In this document: in pieces, positions 1 to 5,254 of the stretch
Layout of the letters: every line of letters starts with the position of its first letter
How positions within the stretch are numbered: the stretch's first letter is position 1
From: Candidatus Heimdallarchaeota archaeon
Lineage (GTDB): Archaea; Asgardarchaeota; Heimdallarchaeia; Heimdallarchaeales; Kariarchaeaceae
Direction of reading: 5' to 3'
Assembly (NCBI GenBank): GCA_027016475.1
Contig: JALUTL010000134.1
Span: 1 to 5,254, forward strand
DNA length: 5,254 nucleotides
Position numbers and translations under genes: made by a program
Notes under the pieces: generated by a model
Seen by the model: the letters and a program-made list of their open reading frames with translations, nothing else
Told to the model about the DNA's origin: nothing
Database searches by the model: none

Positions 1-20
1 AAATAATAGTTATTTGTCTC

Positions 21-29
21 AGGTGATCC
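21..29 (+). promoter_or_regulatory. Extended Shine-Dalgarno site of the subtilase
   Basis: AGGTGATCC ends 2 nt before the ATG at 32. It is complementary over nine bases to the conserved 3' end of 16S rRNA (GGATCACCT). Aligned on the core AGG, the spacing to the ATG is 8 nt, which is normal. It fixes the start at 32 rather than the in-frame TTG at 14. The upstream promoter would lie at or beyond the window edge; bases 1-13 are AT-rich but too few to judge. Confidence 0.75.
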
Positions 30-31
30 GT

Positions 32-1819
32 ATGAAACTAAAAACAACTATCATACTACTAACACTTATATCGTCACTAATGGGATTCGTTGCCATGAAT
101 CAGGATATCCCCATGGTTCGTGTCAACATAATCTTTGACGGACAGATCGACAATCAGCTCTTGGATAGGCTGGATGCAGAATTGCATTTCCAATTCTCAT
201 CCTTCCCTGGAGTTAGCGTTTCAATTCCACAGACTGCATTGTCATTATTGGACAAGATTCCTTTCATCAAATGGGAATATGATTATGAGGTACGCCTCTT
301 GGAAGATTCGATCGATTGGGGGGTTGATCGGATTGATGCCGAAAGAGTATGGGGCGGTGCAGAGAATGCAGTTGACGTCACTACTGGTGTGTGTGGAACG
401 AACGTCAGGGTTGCCGTTATTGACACAGGAATTGATCAAAACCATCCAGATTTGAATGTATATGGTGGATATGACTTTGTCAACAATGACAACAATCCAT
501 ATGACGATCATGGGCATGGTACACATGTTGCAGGAACAATTGCCGCACTTGACAATGATCTTACTGGATCATTAGTTGGTGTTGCCCCCTGTGTCCGATT
601 GTATGCAGTAAAGGTGCTGTCGGCCTCTGGATCTGGTACATCTTCTGCGATTGCAGCAGGACTTGAATGGGCTGCAGACAATGGAATGCACATTGCCTCG
701 CTTTCTTTGGGTTCATCAAGCCCATCATCTGTGATTCAGCAAGCAGGACAGTATGCTGCTTCTCGCGGAGTGTTGCTAGTTGCAGCATCCGGCAATGACA
801 ATGGGCCTGTCGGGTATCCTGCAGCCTTCTCAGAATTCATGGCAGTCGGTGCAACTGACTCGTCTGACAGAAGGGCATCATTCTCCAACTATGGAAGCCA
901 ACTGGAAATTGCAGCACCCGGTGTGTCCATTAGGTCAACCTATCCCGGAAACACTTATCGATCCCTGAGTGGAACTTCAATGGCGACACCACATGTCAGT
1001 GCAGTCGCAGCACTGGTCAAAAGTGCAAATCCCTCACTTACAGCTGGTCAAATCCGACAAATCCTCAGAAATACCGCAGAGGATCTTGGATCCGCTGGTT
1101 GGGATCAATACTTTGGATATGGACTGGTTGATGCCCAAGCTGCTGTTGCCGCTGCTGGTGGCGGTGGAGGTGGCGATACCTTCCAACTCAGGTTTGAAAG
1201 CTATGATTGGGACATTGCCAATGAAGTTGATGTCATTGTCAATGGAAATGAAGTAAATTGGGAAAGCCAAGGACTGGCTGGAAACAACCAATTCAAGACA
1301 TTCACTCTTGATGTCAGCGCTTACGTGACTTCAGTCAACTCCTTCACTGTAACCTTTATTGACAACTATGGCAACTACAACAATGACATCAGAAATGTTC
1401 AACTCTTGGAGAATGGTGTGGTCTATCAAACATGGCAAACATCTTGGGCAGAGCCTGACGGCAATGGCCTTACCTACTCCACAGGAGGAGGTGGAGGTGG
1501 CGACACTTGGACACTTTCAATCTATACCTATGACTGGGATATCAGCAATGAAGCATCAATCTATGTCAACGGAATTGAAATGAACTGGGTTTCACAGGGC
1601 TTGGCTGCCAACAACGGCTACAAGACCTACACATTTGACATCAGTTCCATAGCAAACGGTGCTTCCACCTTGACCATCTTCATTGTTGACAACTATGGTT
1701 CATACACCAACTACTTCACCAATCTTGTATTGTACAGGAATGGTGCAACTGCCGCAGTGCTTGAATCATCATGGGTTGAGCCGAACGGCAATGGTGTAAC
1801 CTATACCTACAACATTTGA
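32..1819 (+). CDS. Secreted subtilisin-like serine protease (S8) with two tandem C-terminal beta-sandwich-like modules
   Basis: Endopeptidase of the subtilase family, predicted to be exported and to cleave proteins outside the cell. Numbering from the ATG at 32 (595 aa): residues 1-21 form a signal peptide (two Lys, then a hydrophobic stretch ending near GFVA). Residues about 25-90 resemble an I9-type propeptide that would fold and inhibit the enzyme. The catalytic domain spans about 92-375 with Asp131 (AVIDTGID), His162 (HGHGTHVAG), oxyanion Asn255 (AASGND) and Ser316 (SGTSMATPHV), all intact. Two Gly6 linkers (376-381 and 485-490) each precede a related module of about 104 residues. The only two cysteines, 121 and 187, lie in the catalytic domain and could form a disulfide. 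An in-frame TTG at 14 would add six residues before the signal peptide; the ATG at 32 is preferred because a strong ribosome binding site precedes it. There is no C-terminal membrane segment or sorting signal, so the enzyme is probably released or held by its C-terminal modules. Substrate is unknown. Confidence 0.95.
   Translation: MKLKTTIILLTLISSLMGFVAMNQDIPMVRVNIIFDGQIDNQLLDRLDAELHFQFSSFPGVSVSIPQTALSLLDKIPFIKWEYDYEVRLLEDSIDWGVDRIDAERVWGGAENAVDVTTGVCGTNVRVAVIDTGIDQNHPDLNVYGGYDFVNNDNNPYDDHGHGTHVAGTIAALDNDLTGSLVGVAPCVRLYAVKVLSASGSGTSSAIAAGLEWAADNGMHIASLSLGSSSPSSVIQQAGQYAASRGVLLVAASGNDNGPVGYPAAFSEFMAVGATDSSDRRASFSNYGSQLEIAAPGVSIRSTYPGNTYRSLSGTSMATPHVSAVAALVKSANPSLTAGQIRQILRNTAEDLGSAGWDQYFGYGLVDAQAAVAAAGGGGGGDTFQLRFESYDWDIANEVDVIVNGNEVNWESQGLAGNNQFKTFTLDVSAYVTSVNSFTVTFIDNYGNYNNDIRNVQLLENGVVYQTWQTSWAEPDGNGLTYSTGGGGGGDTWTLSIYTYDWDISNEASIYVNGIEMNWVSQGLAANNGYKTYTFDISSIANGASTLTIFIVDNYGSYTNYFTNLVLYRNGATAAVLESSWVEPNGNGVTYTYNI
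1175..1483 (+). repeat. First copy of the duplicated C-terminal module of the subtilase
   Basis: This encodes a domain of 103 residues starting DTFQLRFESYDWDI. It aligns without gaps to the second copy, with about 48 identical positions by hand count. Shared blocks include YDWDI.NE, VNG.E.NW.SQGLA.NN, KT.T.D.S, DNYG.Y and EP.GNG.TY. The pattern of alternating hydrophobic residues with an acidic DNYG loop suggests a beta-sandwich that may bind calcium. It looks somewhat like the calcium-dependent carbohydrate-binding modules CBM36/CBM60; that assignment is an inference. Confidence 0.8.
1502..1816 (+). repeat. Second copy of the duplicated C-terminal module of the subtilase
   Basis: This is the last 105 residues of the protease, starting DTWTLSIYTYDWDI, homologous to the module at 1175-1483. 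Both copies are preceded by a Gly6 linker, and a 14-base stretch at the linker junction (GGTGGAGGTGGCGA) is identical at 1163-1176 and 1490-1503, 327 bases apart. The rest of the two copies has diverged considerably, so the duplication is not recent. Confidence 0.8.
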
Positions 1820-1821
1820 TA

Positions 1822-1853
1822 ACAAAAGCGATTCAAATTACATCAACTTTTGT
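1822..1853. terminator. Possible bidirectional T-tract terminator between convergent genes
   Basis: ACAAAAG (1822-1828) and CTTTTGT (1847-1853) form a 7-bp inverted repeat with an 18-nt spacer. Either strand therefore carries CTTTTGT downstream of the stop codon it serves: the subtilase stop at 1819 on plus and the dehydrogenase stop at 1843 on minus. Archaeal RNA polymerase stops at T-rich tracts, so this arrangement could end both transcripts. The stem is AT-rich and the T-runs are only four long, so support is modest. Confidence 0.35.
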
Positions 1854-3207
1854 ATACATTCAATGCCTTAATGTTTGCAAACTCTTTCAATCCATAACTG
1901 GACAACTCTCTTCCTATCCCACTTGCTTTAATTCCTCCAAACGGAATTCTAGGATCCGATTTAACAATTGAGTTAACAAACACTGTGCCTGCCTCTATTT
2001 TTCTCGCTAGGTTTTCTCCTCTTTTCAAATCTTCCGTCCAAATTGAAGCACCAAGTCCATAAGGTGTATCATTGGAAATTTTTACTGCCTCTTCATCGGA
2101 TTCAAAAGTAAGGATGGGTGCAAATGGCGCAAACACCTCTTCTTGTACTATCTTCATGTCTGGTGTAGCAGGCATGACAAACGTGGGGGCCACAAAATAC
2201 CCCGTATCAAATTGTGGGATGTCAGGAATATTTGCCCCTTTCTTCTTTGCATCACGCAACTGTTCTGCTGCTCTTCTATACTCGTTTTCTGTTGCCAAAG
2301 GGCCGATGTCCGTGTCTTCTTTCATTGGGTCGCCAATTTTCAACTTCTCCAACTCATTGGTTGCCAACCTATAGAACTCATCCGCCACACTTTTGTGCAC
2401 AACAAATCGCTTGGCTGCAATACAGCTTTGTCCACTGTTCTGTGTCCGCCCTAACACTGCATTCTTTGCCACTTTTTCTAGATTGGCATCTTCCAGAACA
2501 ATGAAAGGATCGGAACCCCCAAGCTCCAACACAACTTTCTTCAGGTATCTTCCCGCAATCTCCGCTATTTTCATTCCCGCTTCTGTGCTGCCTGTCAATG
2601 AAACTCCTCTAACATATGGATTGGATATTACCATCTCAACCTGCTTATGATCTGCCAATAACGTTGACATGACTCCTTCGGGGAACCCTGCTTCCAAAAA
2701 AACCCTTTCCAACTCCAGAGCACACCCTGGAACGACATTGGAATGTTTCAACAATGCAACATTTCCCATGAAAATTGCTGGAACAGCAAAACGGATCACC
2801 TGCCATACTGGAAAATTCCATGGCATAATGCCCAATATTACTCCTAATGGCTGAAACACAACTTTGTGTGCCATTCCGTCAGCTTCTAGAACTTTTTCCT
2901 TCATCCATTCTTTTCCTTTTTCAGCATAAACTTCAGCACACCAAGCTGATTTTTCAACTTCCGCCCGCGCCTGTCCTATTGGTTTACCCATTTCCAGAAC
3001 CATTTGCTTGGCTAAATCTTCTTTTTTGTTTCGTAGTACAGACGCTAGCTTGATTAACAGTTCCTGCCGCATTTCTAGGCTTGATTCCTTCCATTCCATG
3101 AACATTTTGTGGGCAAGATCCACTTTTGCCTTAATCACATCTGACTGCATCAGGTCATATTCTGCCAAAACTTCTCCAGTCGTTGGATTGATTGACTTTA
3201 TTGGCAT
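1843..3207 (-). CDS. Succinate-semialdehyde dehydrogenase, Sad/YneI-type aldehyde dehydrogenase
   Basis: A 454-residue aldehyde dehydrogenase of normal length for the NAD(P)-dependent semialdehyde group. It is expected to oxidise succinate semialdehyde to succinate in the cytoplasm. Visible motifs are Asn131 in MPWNFPVWQ (oxyanion hole), Lys154 in LLKHSN (cofactor site), GSTEAG at 206-211 (dinucleotide loop), Glu228 in VLELGGSDPF (general base), Cys262 in NSGQSCIAAKRF (nucleophile), Glu357 in EEVFAPF and the C-terminal PFGGIKASGIGRE. The combination LLKH and LELGGSDPFIVL is typical of the E. coli Sad (YneI) subgroup rather than GabD proper. In Nitrososphaerota related enzymes have been proposed for the succinyl-CoA/succinate-semialdehyde steps of the 3-hydroxypropionate/4-hydroxybutyrate cycle (recalled knowledge), so the physiological substrate could be a CoA ester or another small semialdehyde. 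The gene lies 54 nt after the amidohydrolase on the same strand and may share its transcript. The ATG at 3207 puts the MPIKSINPTTG start where the family begins. Confidence 0.9.
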   Translation of the reverse strand: MPIKSINPTTGEVLAEYDLMQSDVIKAKVDLAHKMFMEWKESSLEMRQELLIKLASVLRNKKEDLAKQMVLEMGKPIGQARAEVEKSAWCAEVYAEKGKEWMKEKVLEADGMAHKVVFQPLGVILGIMPWNFPVWQVIRFAVPAIFMGNVALLKHSNVVPGCALELERVFLEAGFPEGVMSTLLADHKQVEMVISNPYVRGVSLTGSTEAGMKIAEIAGRYLKKVVLELGGSDPFIVLEDANLEKVAKNAVLGRTQNSGQSCIAAKRFVVHKSVADEFYRLATNELEKLKIGDPMKEDTDIGPLATENEYRRAAEQLRDAKKKGANIPDIPQFDTGYFVAPTFVMPATPDMKIVQEEVFAPFAPILTFESDEEAVKISNDTPYGLGASIWTEDLKRGENLARKIEAGTVFVNSIVKSDPRIPFGGIKASGIGRELSSYGLKEFANIKALNVYKS

Positions 3208-3218
3208 GAGCAGAAGAT

Positions 3219-3222
3219 CTCC
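3219..3222 (-). promoter_or_regulatory. Candidate Shine-Dalgarno GGAG of the dehydrogenase
   Basis: On the minus strand GGAG lies 11 nt before the ATG at 3207, at the long end of acceptable spacing. No convincing TATA box lies in the 54-nt gap (3208-3261); only AT-rich stretches such as AAAATAATG and CTTAAG are present. Translation from a transcript begun at the amidohydrolase promoter is therefore plausible. Confidence 0.4.
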
Positions 3223-3261
3223 AGTTATGACTTAAGCATTATTTTGAAATAACGTATTTTT

Positions 3262-4503
3262 CTAAAATTCTACAATTTTTCCTTGTTTCGCAACCAGTTG
3301 CCCACGACAGAAAACCATTGAAAGGTTATTTAAATTCTCAAGCATCGCTATGTCTTCAAGAGGGTTTTTGTCCAACAGAATGAAATCTGCGCTTTTTCCG
3401 ACCTCAATCGATCCAATGACATGGTTTAGTTTGATTGCCTCTGCTGCGACAATTGTGGCTGATTGAAGTGCTTCGGCAGAAGTCATTCCGATGTTTTGCA
3501 CATAGGATGTCAGTTCACGGGCAGAAGTTCCGTGTGGATTGCCGGGAACTCCTGCATCTGTGCCGCAAGCTATTTTCACACCTTTTTCAAAAGCCACTTT
3601 ATGGTTCTCCAGCATTGCAGTGTCTACTTCAATCGTTTTTTGTTGAACCTCCGGTGGTAGCTGTTTCATAAGCTCTGGTTTGTCCATAAATGCTGAAGTT
3701 TGAGTGGGAACCAAATAGATGTTCTTCTGTTTCATCAGCGAGATTCCCTGTTCGTCAACAAAGCTACAGTGTTCTATCGTATCCACTCCTGCTTTGGCCG
3801 CGTGTACAATTCCACCTCTTCCGTGGGCATGGACGGCAACATGCATCCCCAACCTATATGCCTCTTGTACCATTGCGGCAAGTTCCTCCTCTGTCCAAAG
3901 CGTTCTTTCAAGCTTTGATTCCATACCATGCAGGACTCCTCCGGTTGTCATTGTCTTGATAAAGTCAGATCCCATTCTCTTTCGTTCCCTGACGGCATGG
4001 ACAACTCCATCTATTCCACTTAAGACTTCTCTTGATTTTTGCAGTTGTATCCATTCGTCGGGCCCCATAGCCTCCTGATTTCCCCATTGCCCAATTGTCC
4101 ATTGGGCTACCAATAATCTTGGACCAATCACATATCCTTCAGCGATGGCCTGTCTCAACCCACTTCCCCACTTTCCTCCGCCACAGTCCCTCAATGTGGT
4201 GAACCCTACCTTCAAATGCTTTAGTGCATTGGAGAGTGCAATGTAATGATACGTTGATGTCTTCTTCCTCATCATCTCCTCTGCCCAATTGACAGCAGTT
4301 GTTGCCTCCAAATGAACATGGCAGTCTATCAGCCCTGGAATCAAAAATTTTCCGTTGCCATCAATGACCTGCAAATCTTTCTCCTTCCTAAGATCATTTC
4401 CAACAGATTCAATAGTTGGGCCAAAAATAATGCTCTGTGCTTCAACCATTTCTCCCTTATGAACATCAAAAATTGAAACATTTTCAACAATGGTTTTTTG
4501 CAT
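3262..4503 (-). CDS. Metal-dependent amidohydrolase, Xaa-dipeptidase/imidazolonepropionase-like (COG1228)
   Basis: A 413-residue amidohydrolase-superfamily enzyme with no signal peptide, hence cytoplasmic. A small N-terminal beta domain leads into the barrel. The probable metal ligands are all present: His62 and His64 (GLIDCHVHLE), Lys183 (FIKTMTTGGV, the position that is carboxylated in binuclear members), His225 or His227 (VAVHAHG), His245 (DTIEHCSF) and Asp316 (ACGTDAGVP). The C-terminal part (SIEVGKSADFILLDKNPL) completes the composite beta domain. The lysine plus HAHG, IEH and GTDAG set matches the group that includes Xaa-Pro and Xaa-Arg dipeptidases, so hydrolysis of a dipeptide or N-acyl amino acid is the best guess; substrate is not determined. 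Compared with the relatives I recall, the segment after GPRL (TIGQWGNQ, 136-143) lacks the usual GGHG-like motif. The gene has its own TATA-type promoter and no Shine-Dalgarno site, consistent with a leaderless mRNA starting at or next to the ATG. Confidence 0.85.
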   Translation of the reverse strand: MQKTIVENVSIFDVHKGEMVEAQSIIFGPTIESVGNDLRKEKDLQVIDGNGKFLIPGLIDCHVHLEATTAVNWAEEMMRKKTSTYHYIALSNALKHLKVGFTTLRDCGGGKWGSGLRQAIAEGYVIGPRLLVAQWTIGQWGNQEAMGPDEWIQLQKSREVLSGIDGVVHAVRERKRMGSDFIKTMTTGGVLHGMESKLERTLWTEEELAAMVQEAYRLGMHVAVHAHGRGGIVHAAKAGVDTIEHCSFVDEQGISLMKQKNIYLVPTQTSAFMDKPELMKQLPPEVQQKTIEVDTAMLENHKVAFEKGVKIACGTDAGVPGNPHGTSARELTSYVQNIGMTSAEALQSATIVAAEAIKLNHVIGSIEVGKSADFILLDKNPLEDIAMLENLNNLSMVFCRGQLVAKQGKIVEF

Positions 4504-4526
4504 GATTGGCTTTGAACAGTTGACCT

Positions 4527-4532
4527 AATATA
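4527..4532 (-). promoter_or_regulatory. TATA box of the amidohydrolase gene, leaderless arrangement
   Basis: On the minus strand TATATT (context AAAGTATATTAGG) is followed by 23 nt and then the ATG at 4503. Archaeal TATA boxes centre about 26 nt before the transcription start, which places the start on or within a few bases of the ATG. No Shine-Dalgarno sequence precedes the ATG, as expected for a leaderless gene. The box lies in the gap after the restored stop of the GrpB-family gene, so the two genes need not share a transcript. Confidence 0.6.
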
Positions 4533-4667
4533 CTTTGAGGAGAAAAGTTTTCAAGAATCAATGTCGCCAGAATTCTTCAGAAGGCTCTTTTCCATTTTTT
4601 TGCAAGTAGGCCTGCCTTTCTAACTTTCTGATAATGCTTGTTTTCAACTTTGGATAGTCCTTTCTGG

Positions 4668-4673
4668 ACACAC
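4668..4673. repeat. AC dinucleotide repeat (x3) causing the second frameshift
   Basis: ACACAC on the plus strand is GTGTGT on the coding strand of the GrpB-family gene. With three units the frame ends within nine codons (EEVCPERTIQS, stop). With two units it reads EEVSRKDYPKLK and continues another 34 codons or so to the stop at 4558. Confidence 0.7.
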
Positions 4674-5010
4674 CTCTTCAATGAGCTTTCTTTTCATCTT
4701 GCAATATTCAAGTCGTGCTTGATCATCATTTCTCAAGAAATCCCTGAACAGGATGTGGCGTTCGACAAAGGAATCCCCCTGCTTAACGATGTGGATATGC
4801 TCCAATGTTCCTTTGGTCTTATCATTGTCCACATATCTTGCAACAAGCCTTCGAAATGGCATTGTATCGTTATGGTGTGAAAGATAGGCATAGCCTGCTT
4901 TCTGAAATATTTCTAAAAATTCTTCTTCGTAATCCATTGAATGTACCTCAATCAATATGTCAATTATTGGTTTTGCACAAAGTTTGGGTACAGCCGTACT
5001 CCCTATGTGA

Positions 5011-5020
5011 TGAATTGAAT
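5011..5020. repeat. Tandem 5-bp duplication (TGAAT x2) causing the first frameshift
   Basis: TGAATTGAAT on the plus strand reads ATTCA ATTCA on the coding strand of the GrpB-family gene. With both copies the frame runs GKYAIQFIT and stops. With one copy it reads GKYAIHHIGSTAVP, which is the expected family sequence at this point. Confidence 0.8.
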
Positions 5021-5163
5021 GGCATACTTGCCTACCAACGATTGAAGCCTGTTGCTTGCCTCCATGAACCTTTCTGGCCACTTGACGCTGTAGGGAACCA
5101 AATATAGGTCAGAACCTAGCACAACCAAGATTTGACCTTTCAATATATGAAGTTCGGGATTGG

Positions 5164-5171
5164 TTTATATT
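5164..5171. promoter_or_regulatory. Shared near-palindromic TATA box for two divergent genes
   Basis: TTTATATT on plus reads AATATAAA on minus, and both resemble the archaeal TATA consensus. To the right, TTTATAT (5164-5170) is followed by 22 nt and the ATG at 5193. To the left, the minus-strand box is followed by 20 nt and the TTG at 5143. Both spacings suit leaderless transcripts. The region 5144-5192 contains no other gene. Confidence 0.5.
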
Positions 5172-5192
5172 CCTGAAAACCATGAACGACAC

Positions 5193-5254
5193 ATGAAGTC
5201 CTTCTTTCATGAAATCAAATCAATAATGGACATAGTCAAAGAATGCCGCATAAT
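5193..5254 (+). CDS. Start of an unidentified gene, cut by the window edge
   Basis: Twenty complete codons are visible, beginning MKSFFHEIKS and still open at the window end. The ATG at 5193 lies 22 nt after a TATA-like box with no Shine-Dalgarno sequence, the same arrangement as the amidohydrolase. An earlier ATG at 5182 stops after four codons, and an in-frame internal ATG lies at 5226. The visible part is mixed charged and hydrophobic with no signal peptide and looks like an amphipathic helix. It is too short to assign a family. The promoter spacing is the main reason to call it a gene. Confidence 0.5.
   Translation, partial: MKSFFHEIKSIMDIVKECRI

Larger units (their letters stand above)
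4558..5143 (-). pseudogene. GrpB/UPF0157-family gene broken by two frameshifts
   Basis: GrpB-family proteins (PF04229) have a nucleotidyltransferase-like fold and no settled function. Three reading frames together encode one family member. Frame one (from about 5143) gives LYLVPYSVKWPERF, the family's usual N-terminus, then GKYAI, and stops at TAG 5003-5005. Frame two gives HHIGSTAVPKL, AKPIIDILIEV, GYAYLSHHND, EHIHIV, FRDFLRNDDQARLEY and KMKRKL, stopping at 4644. Frame three gives SRKDYPKLK followed by a C-terminal helix ending EEFWRH at the TGA 4558-4560. Removing one TGAAT at 5011-5020 and one AC at 4668-4673 (7 nt in all) joins the frames into 192 codons plus stop. The start is unclear: no in-frame ATG precedes LVPY, and TTG at 5143 or GTG at 5122 are the candidates. 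TTG 5143 fits the TATA spacing. The core motifs are intact, so inactivation is recent, or the indels are sequence errors. If only the middle frame were translated, from GTG at 5081, it would be a 145-residue fragment with an out-of-frame N-terminus. Confidence 0.85.

Noticed and set aside
1157..1501. Glycine-coding repeat tracts considered as a possible minisatellite or recombination hot spot
   Set aside because: There are only two Gly6 tracts, each at a domain boundary, with synonymous differences. They are better explained as protein linkers copied with the module.
135..1583. Alternative-frame reading frames within the subtilase gene on both strands
   Set aside because: The subtilase frame is continuous with full catalytic motifs; the others are shadows of it.
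1843..3235. Several plus-strand open frames of 61-103 codons antisense to the dehydrogenase
   Set aside because: They are Cys- and Ser-rich translations opposite a well-conserved gene, overlap each other in all three frames and show no family motif.
3435..4078. Plus-strand open frames of up to 119 codons antisense to the amidohydrolase
   Set aside because: The opposite strand encodes the complete metal-ligand set of the amidohydrolase. The antisense frames have no start signals or recognisable domains.
4644..5081. Programmed frameshifting as an explanation for the split GrpB-family gene
   Set aside because: Neither site has a slippery heptamer followed by a clear structure, and both lesions are explained exactly by one extra tandem-repeat unit.
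4638..5107. Plus-strand open frames of 80 and 100 codons opposite the GrpB-family gene
   Set aside because: The minus strand encodes recognisable GrpB motifs through the same bases; the plus frames show none.
1..5254. CRISPR arrays, tRNA or rRNA genes, insertion sequences, attachment sites
   Set aside because: No regularly spaced direct repeats, cloverleaf-like sequences, transposase motifs or terminal inverted repeats were seen.

Overview
The window looks like chromosomal DNA from an archaeon. Three signs support this. TATA-like boxes (TATATT, TTTATATT) lie 20-23 nt before start codons that have no Shine-Dalgarno sequence, which is the arrangement of archaeal leaderless genes. The one clear ribosome binding site (AGGTGATCC) matches the conserved prokaryotic 16S 3' end. 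GC is in the low to mid forties by spot sampling. The aldehyde dehydrogenase resembles the succinate-semialdehyde type I recall from Nitrososphaerota (Thaumarchaeota), so that phylum is my best guess. It is an inference from memory, and other marine or soil archaea are not excluded.

Layout. At 32-1819 (+) is a secreted subtilisin-family (S8) protease with a signal peptide, an I9-like propeptide, a complete catalytic triad and two tandem C-terminal beta-rich modules on six-glycine linkers. It converges on the minus-strand genes across a 23-bp gap that holds a small symmetric T-tract element. Reading leftward on the minus strand are: a GrpB/UPF0157-family gene broken by two frameshifts (5143-4558); a COG1228-type metal-dependent amidohydrolase resembling Xaa-dipeptidases (4503-3262), with its own leaderless-type promoter; and a Sad/YneI-type succinate-semialdehyde dehydrogenase (3207-1843), 54 nt downstream and possibly co-transcribed. 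At the right edge a divergent plus-strand gene starts at 5193 and runs out of the window. It shares one near-palindromic TATA element with the GrpB-family gene.

How the genes may fit together. An exported protease, a cytoplasmic dipeptidase-like amidohydrolase and a semialdehyde dehydrogenase would be consistent with use of external peptides and amino acids. The subtilase is on the opposite strand and nothing shows co-regulation, so this is only an inference.

The best-supported unusual observation is the GrpB-family pseudogene. Both frameshifts fall in short tandem repeats (TGAAT x2 and AC x3 on the plus strand), and removing one repeat unit from each restores a continuous 192-codon frame through both family-typical ends. 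I found no sign of a novel multi-gene system, CRISPR array, RNA gene or mobile element.
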